A stretch of DNA of 64,000 nucleotides, taken from positions 43,779,034 through 43,843,033 of the forward strand of contig NC_133169.1 in assembly GCF_040802235.1 (NCBI RefSeq). Reading direction: 5' to 3'. The number at the start of each line of letters is the position of its first letter. Within the stretch, counting starts at the first letter, position 1. The stretch comes from Manis javanica (taxonomy: Eukaryota; Chordata; Mammalia; Pholidota; Manidae). The position numbers and the translations under genes were made by a program. Under the pieces are notes generated by a model. The model was not told the DNA's origin, did no database searches, and saw only the letters and a program-made list of their open reading frames with translations. Of the stretch, positions 1-12,894 are shown piece by piece.

Positions 1-1189
1 TCAGTAAAAATGTATTAAATTAAAGGAGATAACATAGGTAAAATACTTGGCACAAGGTTTAACACATAATAGTTGTTTAACATACAGTGTCCTAGGAGAC
101 TTAATATTAGCGGTTAGGCGTAGGAGCAGCATAGAAGCAAACACTTCTTGTTTACTAAGTGCCTGAAACCTTTCTAAGCTATTGCAGCAGTACTAACAGA
201 TGTAGAAGGAGCAAGAGCAGCAATAATCAATGCATATTGTTAAAGAATAAAGCTAGCAGAAGTAAGCTTCAGAAACACAGAAGGTTGGTTGAGAGATGCT
301 ATGGAGATTTCATCAGCAAATGAATAAACTGATCTTAAGCATCTGTAGGAACTCACTTGAAATTCTGTACAGGCATTGGTACTGGGAAAGGTTGCTAGGA
401 GTTCAGTCAGAAAGGAAGCTAGTGGAATAGGTGAAAATGGAATAAGCAGTGAGTCATACTTCACAAAGAAGAGTACAACTACTTAAAAAGTTTAGCAGAT
501 CATATCTTAGAGGAAGATTGGTTATGCTCAGCCATGAAGATTAAGCATCTCCTGTGTCCCTTGAAACTTTGGTGAAACCTACCTTACTACTAGTTAAGAG
601 AAGGGGTGAAACAGTCAAGGATGGGAGGTATGGTTAGTATATTATAACTTAAGTGCTAAAGTCATGAAAATGCAGCAGATGATGAATGGACAAGAAAACT
701 GGGAACGAGGTCATGTAGTCTTGATTCATTTAAGGACCTTATGTGACTGCAAGGAGGTTAAAAGTATAACCCTCAGTCCATATTGCTGCCTTAATTACAA
801 GGCATCATCAAAGCAAGCAGAAAGGTAGTCTTTTAGAAATTTGTTAACAATCTTGACAAGAATTTCTGTATGAACTGGTGATACCATAGACCTCAAGTGA
901 AAAGACTAGAAAATAAAGGATCAATCACTATTTGATATTAATAGATATAACCAAACATAGTTTTTCCCATTCCCACTGATTTCAGGGGTGAAAGGGAAAA
1001 ATTAAGTTTCAGGGAGTGAAGCAAAAACGAACTGGACTGTCATCACTTATCAGTCATGCATGGTTCCATAATATATTAATAATATATTCATATTATTTTC
1101 AGGTACTCTTACGTGTTTAATTAACATACTGGCATTATGCTACATTTCTTTTTCTTTTTTTTTTACTCATAATTATATTTTTAAATAGA
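1..1189. other. no gene recognised
   Basis: AT-rich sequence with no convincing coding region, RNA gene or repeat that I can name. The only longer reading frame here (240-464, minus) has no recognisable motif and looks like chance. Confidence 0.5.
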
Positions 1190-1640
1190 TTAAGGTAGAC
1201 ACACTTCAATTCAGATCATTTACTTCTAACCCCTGCTTTGTATTCCATTATTTGCATATATCAGATTTTTTCTATCCATTTCTCTACTACCAGCCATTCA
1301 AGTTATTTCCAACTCTTTGCTAGTTCAAACTAGGCAGCAGAAAATTTCTGAGAACTCGCATTTCTTGTATCTCCAGAAGAGTCTCTGTGAGGTATAAACT
1401 TAGGAATGATACTGCAAAGACACAGAATACGAACATGCTGCAATTTCACTAACACTCTTAAGCTGTTCTCCACAATGACTACACTAATTTATAGCCTCCC
1501 TCACCGTACAAGGCTGTTCCTTTCTCTCCACATCCTCACCAGCACTTTATATTATCTGGCAGTTTAATTTTTGCTAAGCTGATGGTTAATAAATGGGCTT
1601 CTCATTTGTTCTCGGTTTTTTGTTTTGTTTCTGGTTAGGT
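1190..1640 (-). mobile_element. ancient L1 fragment (ORF2 C-terminal end)
   Basis: Read on the minus strand this matches the decayed 3' third of L1 ORF2: the cysteine-rich terminal region on + reads 'ctgttctccacaatgactac' and 'ctccacatcctcaccagcac', the typical reverse complement of an old mammalian L1. It is full of stops. It belongs with the pieces at 2280-3717 and 4732-5640. Confidence 0.65.
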
Positions 1641-2280
1641 GTCTCATTTAATAGTTTGTTTAGCATCTTGTAAGTGATGCCCAATGTGTTAAGTCATCTG
1701 TCTAAGGATGGGAGTCTAGCCTCAGAGTCACATTTGGTAAATACACTCCTCCACAAACTAAGGTAGAGCAATAATTCTAAAGGTGTTACATCTATTTATT
1801 ATTGAATTTCAGAAAATGCGGGGGAAATTTTCAGTGGGTTATGTTTTCCAACACACTGCACTTAGCTCCTGTGAAAGGTACTGGCTCAGAGGGGCACGGT
1901 AAGGAACATGGAATGGATGCAAGATAAATGTGGGTCAACACGTGCTATCTTCATGTAAGCCCAGTTTTGTTCTCCCAAAGAACAAAGTTGTCTTCTCTTA
2001 GAGATCTGATCTGATTAATAATTTTTACTTAAATCCCTTGAGAAATTGGACAATTTTTCTTTTACTTCTTGGCAAAAGATAGTGTGATCCTGAAAGGCTA
2101 GTGTGAAGAAATGGTCGAACGAAAGCCAAGTATCCAAGTCATAGCGGTTGATGCAAAAAGAAACAAGGGAGGTTGCATGGTTGTTTAAACATTATTATCT
2201 GTGATTAAAGACAATGTTGAGAATCTCTGCAATGACTAGTTAGCCATTCAAATTCCTCTTTTTAAACAGCTTAATCACAT
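1640..2280. other. unassigned interval
   Basis: Sequence between two fragments of the same old L1. I recognise no gene or repeat; it may be diverged L1 or a later insertion. Confidence 0.4.
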
Positions 2281-2555
2281 CCTTTGTCCATTTTTCTTTT
2301 TTTTTTAATGAATAGTGGTACTTCCTTATGGTACTCTAGATTTTTTTATATATATTAACAATTCAAGGAACATTTCCTGGACTATTATTTCTACTTATGT
2401 TGTCCTTTGTTAACCAAAGTATTTATTTTTAATTTAGTCAAATCCATCAACTTTTCTCTTAAAAGATTATGTATTTTACCTTTTTGGTATGTCTGGAGCA
2501 CCTAATTGATTTTCTCCCATATAATGAACCTATTTTCATGAAACATTTATCTTAA

Positions 2556-2571
2556 AATTAAAGCATTTTCC
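2556..2571. repeat. target-site duplication, left copy
   Basis: AATTAAAGCATTTTCC, identical to 2770-2785. The two copies flank the 198-bp insert 2572-2769. The A-rich start fits L1 endonuclease cleavage. Confidence 0.85.
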
Positions 2572-2769
2572 AATTAAAGATGGCAGTGTGAGAGGTGAGA
2601 CAGAGAATCCCTCCCCAGACCACATATAATACAAAAATATAGTTAATACAACTAATCTTAAAAGAGCAACAGGAAAGAAGGCTGCACAAGACTGCATACA
2701 CCTGGAGAACAGAGCCGACCTTATGAAACAGGAGTGTATATCAGTGATACCTAAATAAAAAAAGTTTTT
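2572..2769 (+). mobile_element. retroposed L1 5'UTR fragment (198 bp)
   Basis: The insert begins with 'aagatggcagtgtgag', the start of the L1 5'UTR seen at 21,945 and 28,985, follows that 5'UTR for about 150 bp ('acaaaaatatagttaatacaac', 'ctaatcttaaaagagcaaca'), and ends in an A-rich tail (2755-2764) plus a T run. A perfect 16-bp direct repeat flanks it. It therefore contains only the 5' end of an L1 transcript and none of ORF1 or ORF2. The likely origin is a prematurely polyadenylated or spliced L1 RNA copied by L1 machinery; that origin is inference. Confidence 0.75.
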
Positions 2770-2785
2770 AATTAAAGCATTTTCC
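2770..2785. repeat. target-site duplication, right copy
   Basis: AATTAAAGCATTTTCC, the second copy of the 16-bp repeat at 2556-2571. Confidence 0.85.
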
Positions 2786-3717
2786 CCTGATTTATGATGC
2801 CATTACCATCATTTAGCAAGTTCACATAAAGACACATATCTGTTTCTGGACTGTCAGTTCTGTACTGTATGTCTACCCTTATACATTTACCAATGTATTT
2901 TACCACTTACTGCTTTGCAGTGTATTTCAGTATCTAGGAGGGTCACTCATTCTTTCTCTTCTCCATCTAAGTTCAAAATTTTAAACTTTTATTAGCTATT
3001 TTAGGGCCTTTATTTTTCTATATATATTTTTAAATCCACATGCCAACTTGCCTCATGATTCCGACTGTAATTATTATTAAAAATGCATGTAATATATTCC
3101 AAACTTGGAAACACTAGCATTTTTACATGGTAAAGTCTTCCTACTCATGAGCCTGGTATATTTCTACATTTACTTGGATTTTCTTTCCTGTCCTTTACTA
3201 GAGTTTTACAATTTCCTTTATAAAGCTCTTGTGTACCTTGTTAAATTAATTTACTTATTTTATAGCTTGTGTTGCCATTACAAATATATGTGACACCTTT
3301 TCAACTACTGTTATACCTTAGTTTGCAAAGCAATGTGACCTTGAGGCTAGACACCAGCCTCAGCCAGATGGTTTAATACATTGAACATCAATCACGTCTG
3401 GCACTTATAAAAGACCCTAATTCTTTTATATTTTAAGTTGATTATTGTTGGTATAAAGGAAGTCTTATTTACTTTTACATGCTAATCTTATATTGGGGAA
3501 TCTTGTTAAAGTTTCTTATTGGTGTGACTAATTTGCCCATTAATTCTCTTGGATTTTGAATCAGTAAATAGTTACAATATATTCTCCATATCAATTAGTA
3601 CTTTCTTTCCTTTCCTTTTGGCTAGAATAATTAGTACCCTAGTAAGTACCATTTATACAAAGTATATGTCTTGCTCTTGCGTTTAGAAGAAGTGCCTTAT
3701 ATTTATCTATTAAATAT

Positions 3718-4727
3718 TGTTAGGCAGAACAATAGATATGAGCAGGCGGAGGGAGCATAGGGCCAGTAAAGGCCACTGTATGGGAGTCAAAAGAATTAAC
3801 CACATAGAACCAGAGAGCCAGGAAGGACTCGCAGAGTCAGTGCCCTTTGCAGTGTGAGTTCACTCCACAGGCTCTAAATCTGGGCTGACCTTGAGACCTG
3901 CTCTAATTAATGCAGGTGAGAGAGGGCAGAGACACGGAGAAGCATCACGATTAATTTTCCTAAAAATGCTGAGATATGAATAGCATAGTAAGAACAGAAG
4001 GGACTTATCTTAAGGCTAAGAATCCATTTTAAAAGCAGAGAATTGGGAAGTTGGATTCCTAACATATTCTTTGGTAATCAACCAACAACCTATCTTAAGG
4101 CAAGGCAAGCAGTCTTAAGAGGTATGTTCCCAGTGCGTGGAGGTAGCCATTATCTTAGAGAGGAACAGGAAGTATATCCTACAGAATTATCTGGAGCACT
4201 GACTGTGGATAATAACATATTGTCTCTCACCGGAGATAGACATCATGAGACTGCTTGACAAGCCTATGCCCGTGACCCTTTATCTTTATCCCAGACAGAA
4301 ATCCCAGCTTTTAAGCCCACTTCCTCTCTGAGATTGCCCAGACTACCCTTTATTGGAGTGTGTAATTTTAAAAGACTTTTTGCTGCTAAACTTACTACAT
4401 TTTATCTCTGTGCTCTTCCAATAGTGTCTTCATCCCTTTGCTATTTAATTCTGTTTTCCAGATTTTAAGCACAAGTCTTCACTCTGTCCTAATTCAGATA
4501 AGTAGGGAGGAGGTACTTAGAGCTGGGATTTGAGCTTGCAAGTTCCCGTCAGTGAGCTTCCCCTTCCTCTCTGTTCATTCAAGCAAGCCTGCCTTTGTCT
4601 GCCTTGCTGCTGGCCTATTCCTTCGAGGACATTTAAACAAAACTTTTGCTCCCCTTCACTACTGTGTTTCTACCCTTCCATTTTTTGTTGTGGTGGGGAC
4701 GAGAATTGAGAACTTGACACCCTAACA
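3718..4727 (+). mobile_element. solo LTR, ERV1-like, copy 1 of 3
   Basis: A 1,010-bp unit starting TGTTAGG (3718-3724) and ending CCTAACA (4721-4727): canonical TG...CA ends within an inverted repeat. It is flanked by the tetranucleotide ATAT at 3714-3717 and 4728-4731. A 4-bp duplication is typical of gammaretrovirus-like (class I) integration. The central part (about 3920-4600) is shared with the copies at 7150 and 20,590. The AATAAA of the other two copies is decayed here. No internal retroviral sequence adjoins it, so it is a solo LTR. Confidence 0.8.
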
Positions 4728-4731
4728 ATAT

Positions 4732-5640
4732 GACATCTGTTGTAGGATATTTGTATATGGGGCTTTATTCGGTTATCAAGTTCCTATTTCTAGTTTTCTA
4801 AGAATTGTCATCACTTTTTCCCAAGCATATTGAACTAACTCTGTTTTCCTTTAGTCAACCATTGTGATATGAATTCATAAAGTTTCTAAAGCTGAATCAT
4901 CTTTGTGTTCCCAGGAAAGCTGCCCCCTGGTAACAATACAGTGTTTTTTTTAAATAAATGTTCAATTTCCTTGGATAATATTAAAAAATGTTTCCACAAA
5001 AAAAATCAGTGTATCTTTTTCATATATTTATGGGACTAATTTTAATCTAAGTTATACAAGACTCATAAAATGAGTCGGGCAATTTTTCTTTCTTTTTTAT
5101 TTTCTGGAAAAACATTATGGGGATTATGTGTCCCTTGAAACTCGTAAAATCCACCACCTGTAAAATTATTTTTTATGGGACTAGTGAGAAGAACAAAGAT
5201 GTTATCTTTTTAACATAATTCAATGTCATTAATGATTATAATTCTACCAAGTTTTCTATTTCTTCTTAGACTAACTATGCTTTTATTTTCAGATATGTGT
5301 CTATTGTATCCATAAATACTTTTTAACAATGTTGTTTCCTTAGCTTTACTCTCTACCATATCTAAAATTCCTACCTTTTCATTTTTTAAATTTATTTGAA
5401 TCATTTCTCATTTTTCCTTACTGAGAAGTCCAGTTTCTCCACCCTCTTGGAATTTTTAGAGACTCAAGATTTTGGTTATACTGTCTTGTTTCTTTCCTAT
5501 GCCTTTGATTTCCTTATGTATCATTATGATTTCATTTATTTTGATAATTTAGGTTTTATTCTCTTGCTCTTTTCCTACCACCTAAATTTCTATGAATTTA
5601 CCCTAAAAATTATGCAAAGCCCCAGAAGTAACTAACTTTT
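4732..5640 (-). mobile_element. ancient L1 fragment, upstream part
   Basis: Resumption of the old minus-strand L1 after the LTR insertion. Around 4890-4920 the + strand reads 'gctgaatcatctttgtgttcccag', the reverse complement of the L1 reverse-transcriptase region. Heavily mutated, no coding capacity. Confidence 0.6.
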
Positions 5641-6300
5641 TCTCCTTGGGTCTTTCTCCATAGATATCACCAAACCCAGTAACTTTGCCAACCTCTTCTC
5701 CACTGAAGTCAAAAAGGAGCAATGTCTTTTTTCCCCAGAAGAAGGCAGCCCACCAGTGGGTCTGCAATCTAGTGACAAAGGGTTGAGGAATGTGGAGATG
5801 ATGTAGTTATTTTCAGTCTCTGTTCAAATACAGATCCCACATGATTCTAAGACTGAGAAAACTCACAGCAAACCTCCAGAAAGGGACAAGTGCACCACCA
5901 ATCTGGGGAATCCTAGGCCCAAGTAGAGAATTCCCTGTGTTGACAGAAGTCTTCAAATAAAGCCAGAATCCAGCCAAAGAAAACATTATTTATAAAACCC
6001 CAAACACTTTGTCACTGGTAAACTTTGCTTTAGGTCAGGGCTTATACATCCTAAAAATTACATCCAACATTCTCCTGGCTCTGTTTCTAAAATTTAGAAT
6101 CATGTCTATACTGTTGTTTGTGAATGATATAATATCTGTGAGTCCTGCTCACTAAGGAGGCCTGTCCAAACTGAGTCCCTTCCCCACTGCTTCTCACCTT
6201 ACAGGAAACCACGTGCATAAAAAAAATGAGTGGTCACTCTAAGTTCTAAAGGTTCCACGCCAGGGAAAAACAGAAAGGTGGGATACACTGATCATGGCTC
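5641..6300. other. no gene recognised
   Basis: No open frame with recognisable protein features and no repeat I can name. Confidence 0.4.
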
Positions 6301-7130
6301 TTCAATGTAATAATAATTATATGACATCTACATAGCACTTTAGAATTTACAAACTTTTTATACATGGGAGCTCATTTAAAATTTCAACAGCTTTTTGCAT
6401 TAGCTCAATAAAGTAATTTTTAAAAAAGAGAGAGAAAAGAAGTGAGGAAGTATACACAGAAGTACAGACATCTCTCTTGAGGAGTTTTCCAATTGCATAA
6501 AAATGGGACCTAGATGAAAAGATGGGATCAAGAAATATTTTAAGAGGGGAGAAATATGTTTGCTTAATTCTACTTATATGAGGAATCTAAAGTAGCCAAA
6601 CTCCTAGAAAAGAATATAATAGTGGTTGCCACGGGCTGGGTGGTGGGGGGGATTGAGGCATTGTTATTTCAGTTGTGCTTCATGAATAAACTCTAGAGAT
6701 CTGCTGTACAACACTGTATCTACCTATAGTTAATAGTACTATATTGTGCACTTCCAAATTTGTTAAGAGAGTAGATACCATGTTAAGTGTTCTTGCCACA
6801 AAAAGAAACACAGGGAAACTCTGGGAAGTGTTGGGTATGTCCAGTCCCTTCATTATGGTGATGGTATCATGGGTGTTTGCATATATTCAAACTCACCAAA
6901 CTGTACATGTTAAATATGTGTAGCTTTGTATATTTCAAGTCTACCAAGTTAAAAATAAAATAAAATCTCAAAAAAAAACCCTGCTAATGAGACACAGGTT
7001 GCATTTTTTTCCTTATATATCAATCATGTGAGCTAAGGCTTGAACAAGGAAAATTACTTCCTAATTATACATAGCAAAAAAAAAAGAGGCAAATTTGGGA
7101 TAAGAACCTAGAATTTTGTTTCCAACTCTT
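6300..7130 (-). repeat. MIR-like SINE split by an L1 3' end
   Basis: 6300-6420 reads like the first half of a reverse MIR ('catagcactttagaatttac') and 6990-7130 like its second half ('gaggcaaatttgggataagaacctag'). An L1 3' end sits between them (6540-6975). The split is inferred from pattern memory and not aligned. Confidence 0.4.
6540..6975 (+). mobile_element. old L1 3' end
   Basis: 3'UTR of a middle-aged mammalian L1: 'gtggttgccacgggctgggt', 'ctgctgtacaacactgtatc', 'accaaactgtacatgttaaa', ending in an A-rich tail near 6950-6975. Non-coding. Confidence 0.65.
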
Positions 7131-7149
7131 TGCTACTGAGGTAGGTCAG

Positions 7150-8305
7150 GGATACAGAACAAGCATCATGATTGAATTATTCTGCCTATGCTGAAAAATG
7201 CCAAGATATAAACAGTATAGTAAGAATAGGAGGGACTCCATCTTCAGGCTAAGATTCCATTTTAAAAACCAGGGAGTTAGTTAGTAAGATTCCTAACATG
7301 TTTTATGGTAATCAGACAATACCTGACACTTTAAGGCTGGGCAAGAAGTCCTGAAAAATATGTCCCCAGTGCTTGAGGGTAACCACTAACTTGGAGAAGA
7401 ACAGGATCAATAAATTCCTTGTGTTATCTTACAGAATACCTAGATGACTGACTGTGAATGGTGACATAATGTCTTTCACCAGAGAAACATCATAGGAGCA
7501 CATGTCAAACCTATGCAGATCCCACCCCCCAGCCTTTTGCTCCACTCAGAACCCTCAGCCCGTAAGTGCACCTCCTCTCTGAGGTTGCCTGAACTCTTCC
7601 TTCTTTGAGTGTGTATTTTTGCCTTAAATAAAGCCTTCTCACTGCTTAACTTACTGAGTTTTGTCTCTGTGCTCTTTCAGTGGTTAACTGATTTATTACT
7701 TTGCTATTTCATCCAATTTTCTAGACTTAAGCACAAGTCCTCACTCTGTCTCCATTCTACTTCAGGCAAGTAGTGAAGGGCTGATGAGATCTCTGATTTC
7801 TGCTTGCAAGTTTCATCCCCTGGGTGACCTGGACAGGACTGCAGCTGCACGATCATGTTCTTTAACAGCCTGCCCCAAAAATCTCCTTTCCTTGTTTTTG
7901 GAAAGTTCTCAGAACATAATCTCACTCCCTCCAGTGCTCTGTGGCTCCCCCAAATCCTGGAGGGGTAGGGACTCAGTTCCCACACCTCGCAGATTCAAGC
8001 AGACACTGGTCACCAGGTGACACTGGCTGTAGGAGTTGGCAAGGGATTTGCCCTCTGCCAAGCAGAAGTTCAATGAGCTTCCCTTTCCTCCCTGCGCTCT
8101 TCCTTGCCCTCGGATGCCTGCACGCCTGCTGAAATTCGCACCTACTCTCACTTTAACAAACTCCTTCCTTACCTACACTTGTCAGACCTGCTTGAGAATT
8201 CTTTCTCAATCGGTCAAGAACCCTCCCCCATTTAGGTTGAGGTTTCACCTAGTGTGCAGGGAGAGACCTCCCCAGACGTATTTGCCTGGCAGCACTACTC
8301 CATGG
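7150..8305 (+). mobile_element. ERV1-like LTR, copy 2
   Basis: Shares long collinear segments with the LTRs at 3718-4727 and 20,590-21,755: the 'gatataaacagtatagtaag' block, the block around 'ctgactgtgaatggtgacat', and the R region after the poly(A) signal AATAAA at 7627-7632. Its U5-side extension (about 7790-8300) matches copy 3 well. Exact ends and a duplication could not be fixed by eye. Reading frames inside it are chance. Confidence 0.65.
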
Positions 8306-8580
8306 CGTTTGGGTTCCAGCCTTACCTCCAGCCCCTGGTATAGACACTTACACTTTATGGAGAAGGGAAATAGGAGCAGTAAGATGCTCTGCTTCCCACA
8401 GGACTCTGCAACATTGCACAGTAGCTTCAATATAAGAAGTATGGAGGGATTCAAATAATTGTTTACCAACAATAGGGGAAGTCACTCTACACTCTCATGG
8501 GATTGTTTACCATGTAAATATTCTGTGATGATGGAGATTGCAAACTGGAAGATGTGTAGAACAGAAGGATATGGTTTACT
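8306..8580. other. unassigned interval
   Basis: Short stretch between LTR copy 2 and the L2 element. Nothing recognised. Confidence 0.4.
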
Positions 8581-9775
8581 CAGCTGAGAAATGGAGATGG
8601 TAGTTTCCTCCACCCCCATCTCCCTTTCTGGTTTCTTCTCATCTTCCTAAACTCCTCACACATAGGGAGTACCCCAGGGCTGAGTTTGGGGACCTTTCTT
8701 TCTCTAACTATACTCATTCCCATAATAATGTCACCCAATTTCATGACTGTAAATACCACCAATAATTGATGACTTCAAATGTATACATCTATCTTGGACC
8801 TCTCCCATGAACTCCCTGGGGTTTGCAGATCACATGCCCAAAGGCCAATGAGACAGGTGCAAGTGGATATCTGATAGACAGCTAATCTGACGGTGCCCCA
8901 CGCAGAACCTCTGGTCACTCATTCATCCCAGACATGTGCCCCTGAGGATTTCCTTGTCTCAGGAAATGACACCTCTACACCTCCTAATGCTCAGGCAGAA
9001 AAAAATAAAGTCATTCTGACCCCTGTCTTTTTTTCACACCCTATATGAAGCCTATCAGGAAATTCTGCTGGCTCTACATTCAAAATATATTCAGATTCCA
9101 GCCACATCTCAGCATTTCTGCTGCCAATCTGATCTAAGTCATATCTTTCCTCATCCAGCTGATTGTAATGCTGATCTACTGCTTCCATCCTGTTGCCTAC
9201 GAACCATTCTCAGAGCCATTCCAGGGGCTTCCCATCTCACACACATAAACGCCAAGCTCTCACAATCCCATAAGAGGCATAGCCTGCTGACTGCCCAGTA
9301 CTTCTGACATCCTCTGCTGCTATTATGTCCTCACGCACCCTACTCAAGCCACACTGGCCTCAGTGTGCTTCAAACAGGCCAGGCCTGCTGCCCAGTCAGG
9401 ACCTCTGCCTGGGTAATCCTTCTGCCTGGAATGTTCTTTCCCCAGAGAGCCACATGATTCACTTCTTCACCTCCTTCAAGTTTTACATCAAACATCACCT
9501 TCCCATGAAAACCTTCCTTAAGCATCCTACTGAAATTGTATTCACCCCTCACATTTCCTACCCTCCTTTATTTTTCTCCAATAGACTTATAATTTTCAAA
9601 TATGCTATATATTTACTTTATTTGGGTATTGTCTATCTCTTTTCCTCAGAATGTAAGCTCTGTCAGGACAGGAATTTTTGTCTGTCCTGCTCCCTGAGCT
9701 ATATACCCCAGTACCCAGATCAAAGCCTGGAACATAGTAGATACTCAACAAACATGTGTTGAATTATTCAATTAG
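8580..9775 (+). mobile_element. L2 (LINE-2), 3' part
   Basis: A long, ancient L2 3' region in sense orientation. It includes 'ttctgctggctctacattca', 'tgcctggaatgttctttccc', and the classical terminal part 'gaatgtaagctctgtcagga' followed by 'catagtagatactcaacaaa' (9735-9755). The frame 9325-9762 lies wholly inside it and shows no evidence of being a gene. Confidence 0.8.
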
Positions 9776-12700
9776 TGAAAAAAATGAATGGATAAACAAA
9801 TTAGAACAGAGGACCTCTACAGTCCAATGATGGCGATGCACACACAGGATGTACTGGGACCTGCCACAGTCACCTAGGGGCAGAAGCACCCCTTGCTGGG
9901 GGCTACCTAGTGCAGTTTTCTGGGTCCTTCACATGCGTGAGAGTTAAGAAAGGAGATCATCTGTGCATCTCAACAACCAGCCCCTGCCCTAGTCATTGGA
10001 TAAATTAAGACCTCTGACACTCCACTGCAGGTCCTGGAGCTGCCACCCGGTCCGGCATGCAGAGATGGGAATTGCCATGATGAGAGAGGAACAGGAGCCC
10101 TCTAGGGGAAGAGGCTGGCACCAGCGAGACAGGACTCAGGGCGGGGGACCCTCCGGGATAGAAAGAGCTTTTTCTCTTGGACAACCAGAACATTATCGCA
10201 TGTGTGCTGAGCCCCCTTATCTCCCACCTTGGGGAGGGATTCTGTGGTGAGTTGATCACAGGACGGTTCTGCCCTCCCTCTGGAAGGGGCTAGAGTACTC
10301 CCCTCCTCCCTGCTCCTCACCCTCCAAGGGGCAGAAAGCCAGCTAGGGTTACAGGATCAGTCAGATGCCGCTCTCCCCTCTCACAGCGCTGCATCTCCCT
10401 TTCTCCCCCTTTCAAGGGCATCTCTCCAGCTCCCCACCACAACTCCCTAGCCTCCTGGTTCTCATTTGGCCTGTGGCCTCTCTACCCAGTCACCATAATG
10501 TGAGCCTGCTATCCATTCACTTCCAAGTCAGCCCTCTTTCTGAGCCCAGGTAAGAAGCCTGGCAGGTTGCGGGTGGGTGGACAGAGGAAGAGAGAGGAAC
10601 ACCCAGAGTACAGCATGGAGATAAGGAAATGAAAGCACTTCCCAGCCTGGTTTGCCTGGAGGACACGATGCCTGTGAGAGAAGCATTTCTCCCCACGCCA
10701 CCACCCTCTGGAGGGCAGAGTCGGTGCCCCACACCAGCACATCGCGGAGCACATGGGGTTCAAGTGTTCTGCTCTGACTTGGGGAACCTTCGATCCTGAG
10801 TGCAGGTAGGGCTGAGCACGGGGAACACAAGGCAGCTGCAGACCAGAACCTCTAAGTTCTACTTTCACTGAATGACTTTGCCCAGATGCATCTCTTTCGC
10901 CTGAGCTTTCCCTTCTAAAACAGGAGAGTCTTGTCACCAACCACAGGCCCTCACCCCTCAAAGAACACCTGGGCCCCCATCAGAACCCACCCTCGGGCTG
11001 GCAGAACCATGTACTGTCCATTTCATTCCATCTAGTCATTTGCCTTTCTCAGCAACCATAGGAGTCTAGCCTGGAAACGGAGGGGTGGGTAGCACAAGGG
11101 TGGGAGAGGGCCCCTTTGGAAGGAGCTCCTGAAGCCACTGTCATGCACACACCTCTCAGGTGGGTGGCTGAAGGGGTTCTGACCCCCAGCTATCAGCGGA
11201 GCTCTCTCCTGCAAGGTGGCTGCCTCAGGAGATCAACATTTTTTTCTCACCAGTGCTTTGCTTTTGTTTTGCATTTTAATGAATCATAAATATAACCTGG
11301 CACAACTGAGGTGTCCTTGACTTCCTCCTCCAGGCAGCTGCCTCGCCATTACTTAGTTCCAGCTCTCAGTCTAGTCTATGATCAACAAGAAACAAAACAG
11401 CATCTTGTAGAAAAAAGGTCTTCCAGGTTTTTGAGGGGAGCCCTCTGGCTGTTTTGTAACACAAGGTGCAATTCAGAAATGAAAAGTATTTTCAAGCCTA
11501 TTAAAATTGACTTCCTGGACAATGACAGTTGATTTTGAAACTAAAATTTTAAAATGAACTAGTACCCCTTTAGAGCAAAGACACTAATATTTTTTCAAGT
11601 AGACAATGTGATTGATCCACAGGCCCAGAATACTTTTCAAACTCTAACAGTACAATAATCACACATTTATGTGTGATAAAGTTGACCATGGTGGTCCCAG
11701 ATTTGGGACAGTCTCTTTGCCAGATAATATTGATGTTGAACATTAAAGTGCTTGTTTTGAAGCATTTTCCTCTTCCTCAGGTGGAAACCTGGGTCAGAGA
11801 TATTAGTTTATATGGGTGCTGCTTTACCTAAGCAGGGAGTTTCTTTAAAAGTATCAAAGGCAGAAAGCCAGCTCCAAAATCAGTAGGATTCCTAGATTTG
11901 TACAGTTCAAAGCTCCTTTCCAGATAAAAATAAAAGAGAGCAGAGAGCCTGAAGTGATACTTTACTCAAAGTCCAAATCCCACAATTGATTTTTAGAGAA
12001 AAGAGAACTAACAGTGGCAACTATTCAGGGAGCTTAAACAGAGGTGTTCACATTGTTGTAATTCTGATTTATCAAGAAACCTGTAGAAAAAATGTTGGCC
12101 AAAATGCAAAGCCCAAGGTTACATGTTGACCCAGAGCTAGAGAAATAAAACACTGCCCTTGTAACCATCATTTTCAGAAGAGCTCCAGAGTAGACAGAAA
12201 AAATCAGGGGCATCGAAATTTTGTAATGTGTAGAATCACTCAATACTTCAGAAAACACCATAAAGGGAAAAAAGCAAGAATGTCTATGTAAGGAAAGCAT
12301 TCCCTATTAAATCTCCTTAAATAATTTTAGGGGATAAAGATGCCAACAAGAAACTAAATAAAAGGATTTCCTGCATTTATTTACAAAAGCCTTTGACAAG
12401 CTTTCTTGCCAAATTTAGTCATGAAGGACTCAGTATACTGCTTTATCCTGTAAAAGGAACTGGCTCACAAGACAGAAACACCATGCCAGAAAAGAGGCAC
12501 ATATCCCCGGGCTCAAGCCTGGGACCATAAATGGTTGGAAGAGGAGGTACCCAGTGAAATCTCTACATCAGGGGTAATATTTAGCTCCTCTGAGTAAAGA
12601 AATTACCAAGTTACAATGAGAAAAAACACTAAATAAGTAAGTTTGAATGACAGAGCAAGAAATGGCAAATGTATTGTAATTCAAGGGATTTTACTTCAGA

Positions 12701-12894
12701 AAACAAATCTAAAGTTGACATACATAATATTGCAAATAGATGTAAATTATGACTTTCAAGTTATCTGGCATAAACCAAGGAAAAGGCTGATAGTGTAGGA
12801 AAAGGAGTCACAGAAATTATAGTTATCGTCTGTTATGTAGATGGAGCTCAATGGCTGGCATGTATAGAAGTTGGGTTATAATATAATTAGTAAC
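9776..12894. other. largely unique sequence, no gene recognised
   Basis: GC-richer from about 9,990 to 11,230. Several 60-150-residue frames occur on both strands (for example 10,509-10,961 minus) but they overlap one another, have no recognised domain, and are not bounded by convincing splice sites. A MIR-like scrap may lie near 10,850-10,930. Confidence 0.45.

Larger units (their letters stand above)
2280..3717 (-). mobile_element. ancient L1 fragment (ORF2 RT/C-terminal region)
   Basis: Continuation of the minus-strand old L1. Phrases such as 'ctgtttctggactgtcagttctgtac' (2840 region) correspond to the reverse complement of the ORF2 region downstream of reverse transcriptase. It is interrupted by a small retroposon at 2572-2769 and terminated by the LTR at 3718. 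No open frame survives. Confidence 0.6.

Noticed and set aside
7704..8458. Overlapping frames on both strands near 8 kb
   Set aside because: All lie inside the U5-side part of an LTR copy; shared with copy 3 only as DNA.
10509..10961. 150-codon minus frame as a gene
   Set aside because: Overlaps two other frames of similar length on the same strand, with no recognisable domain.
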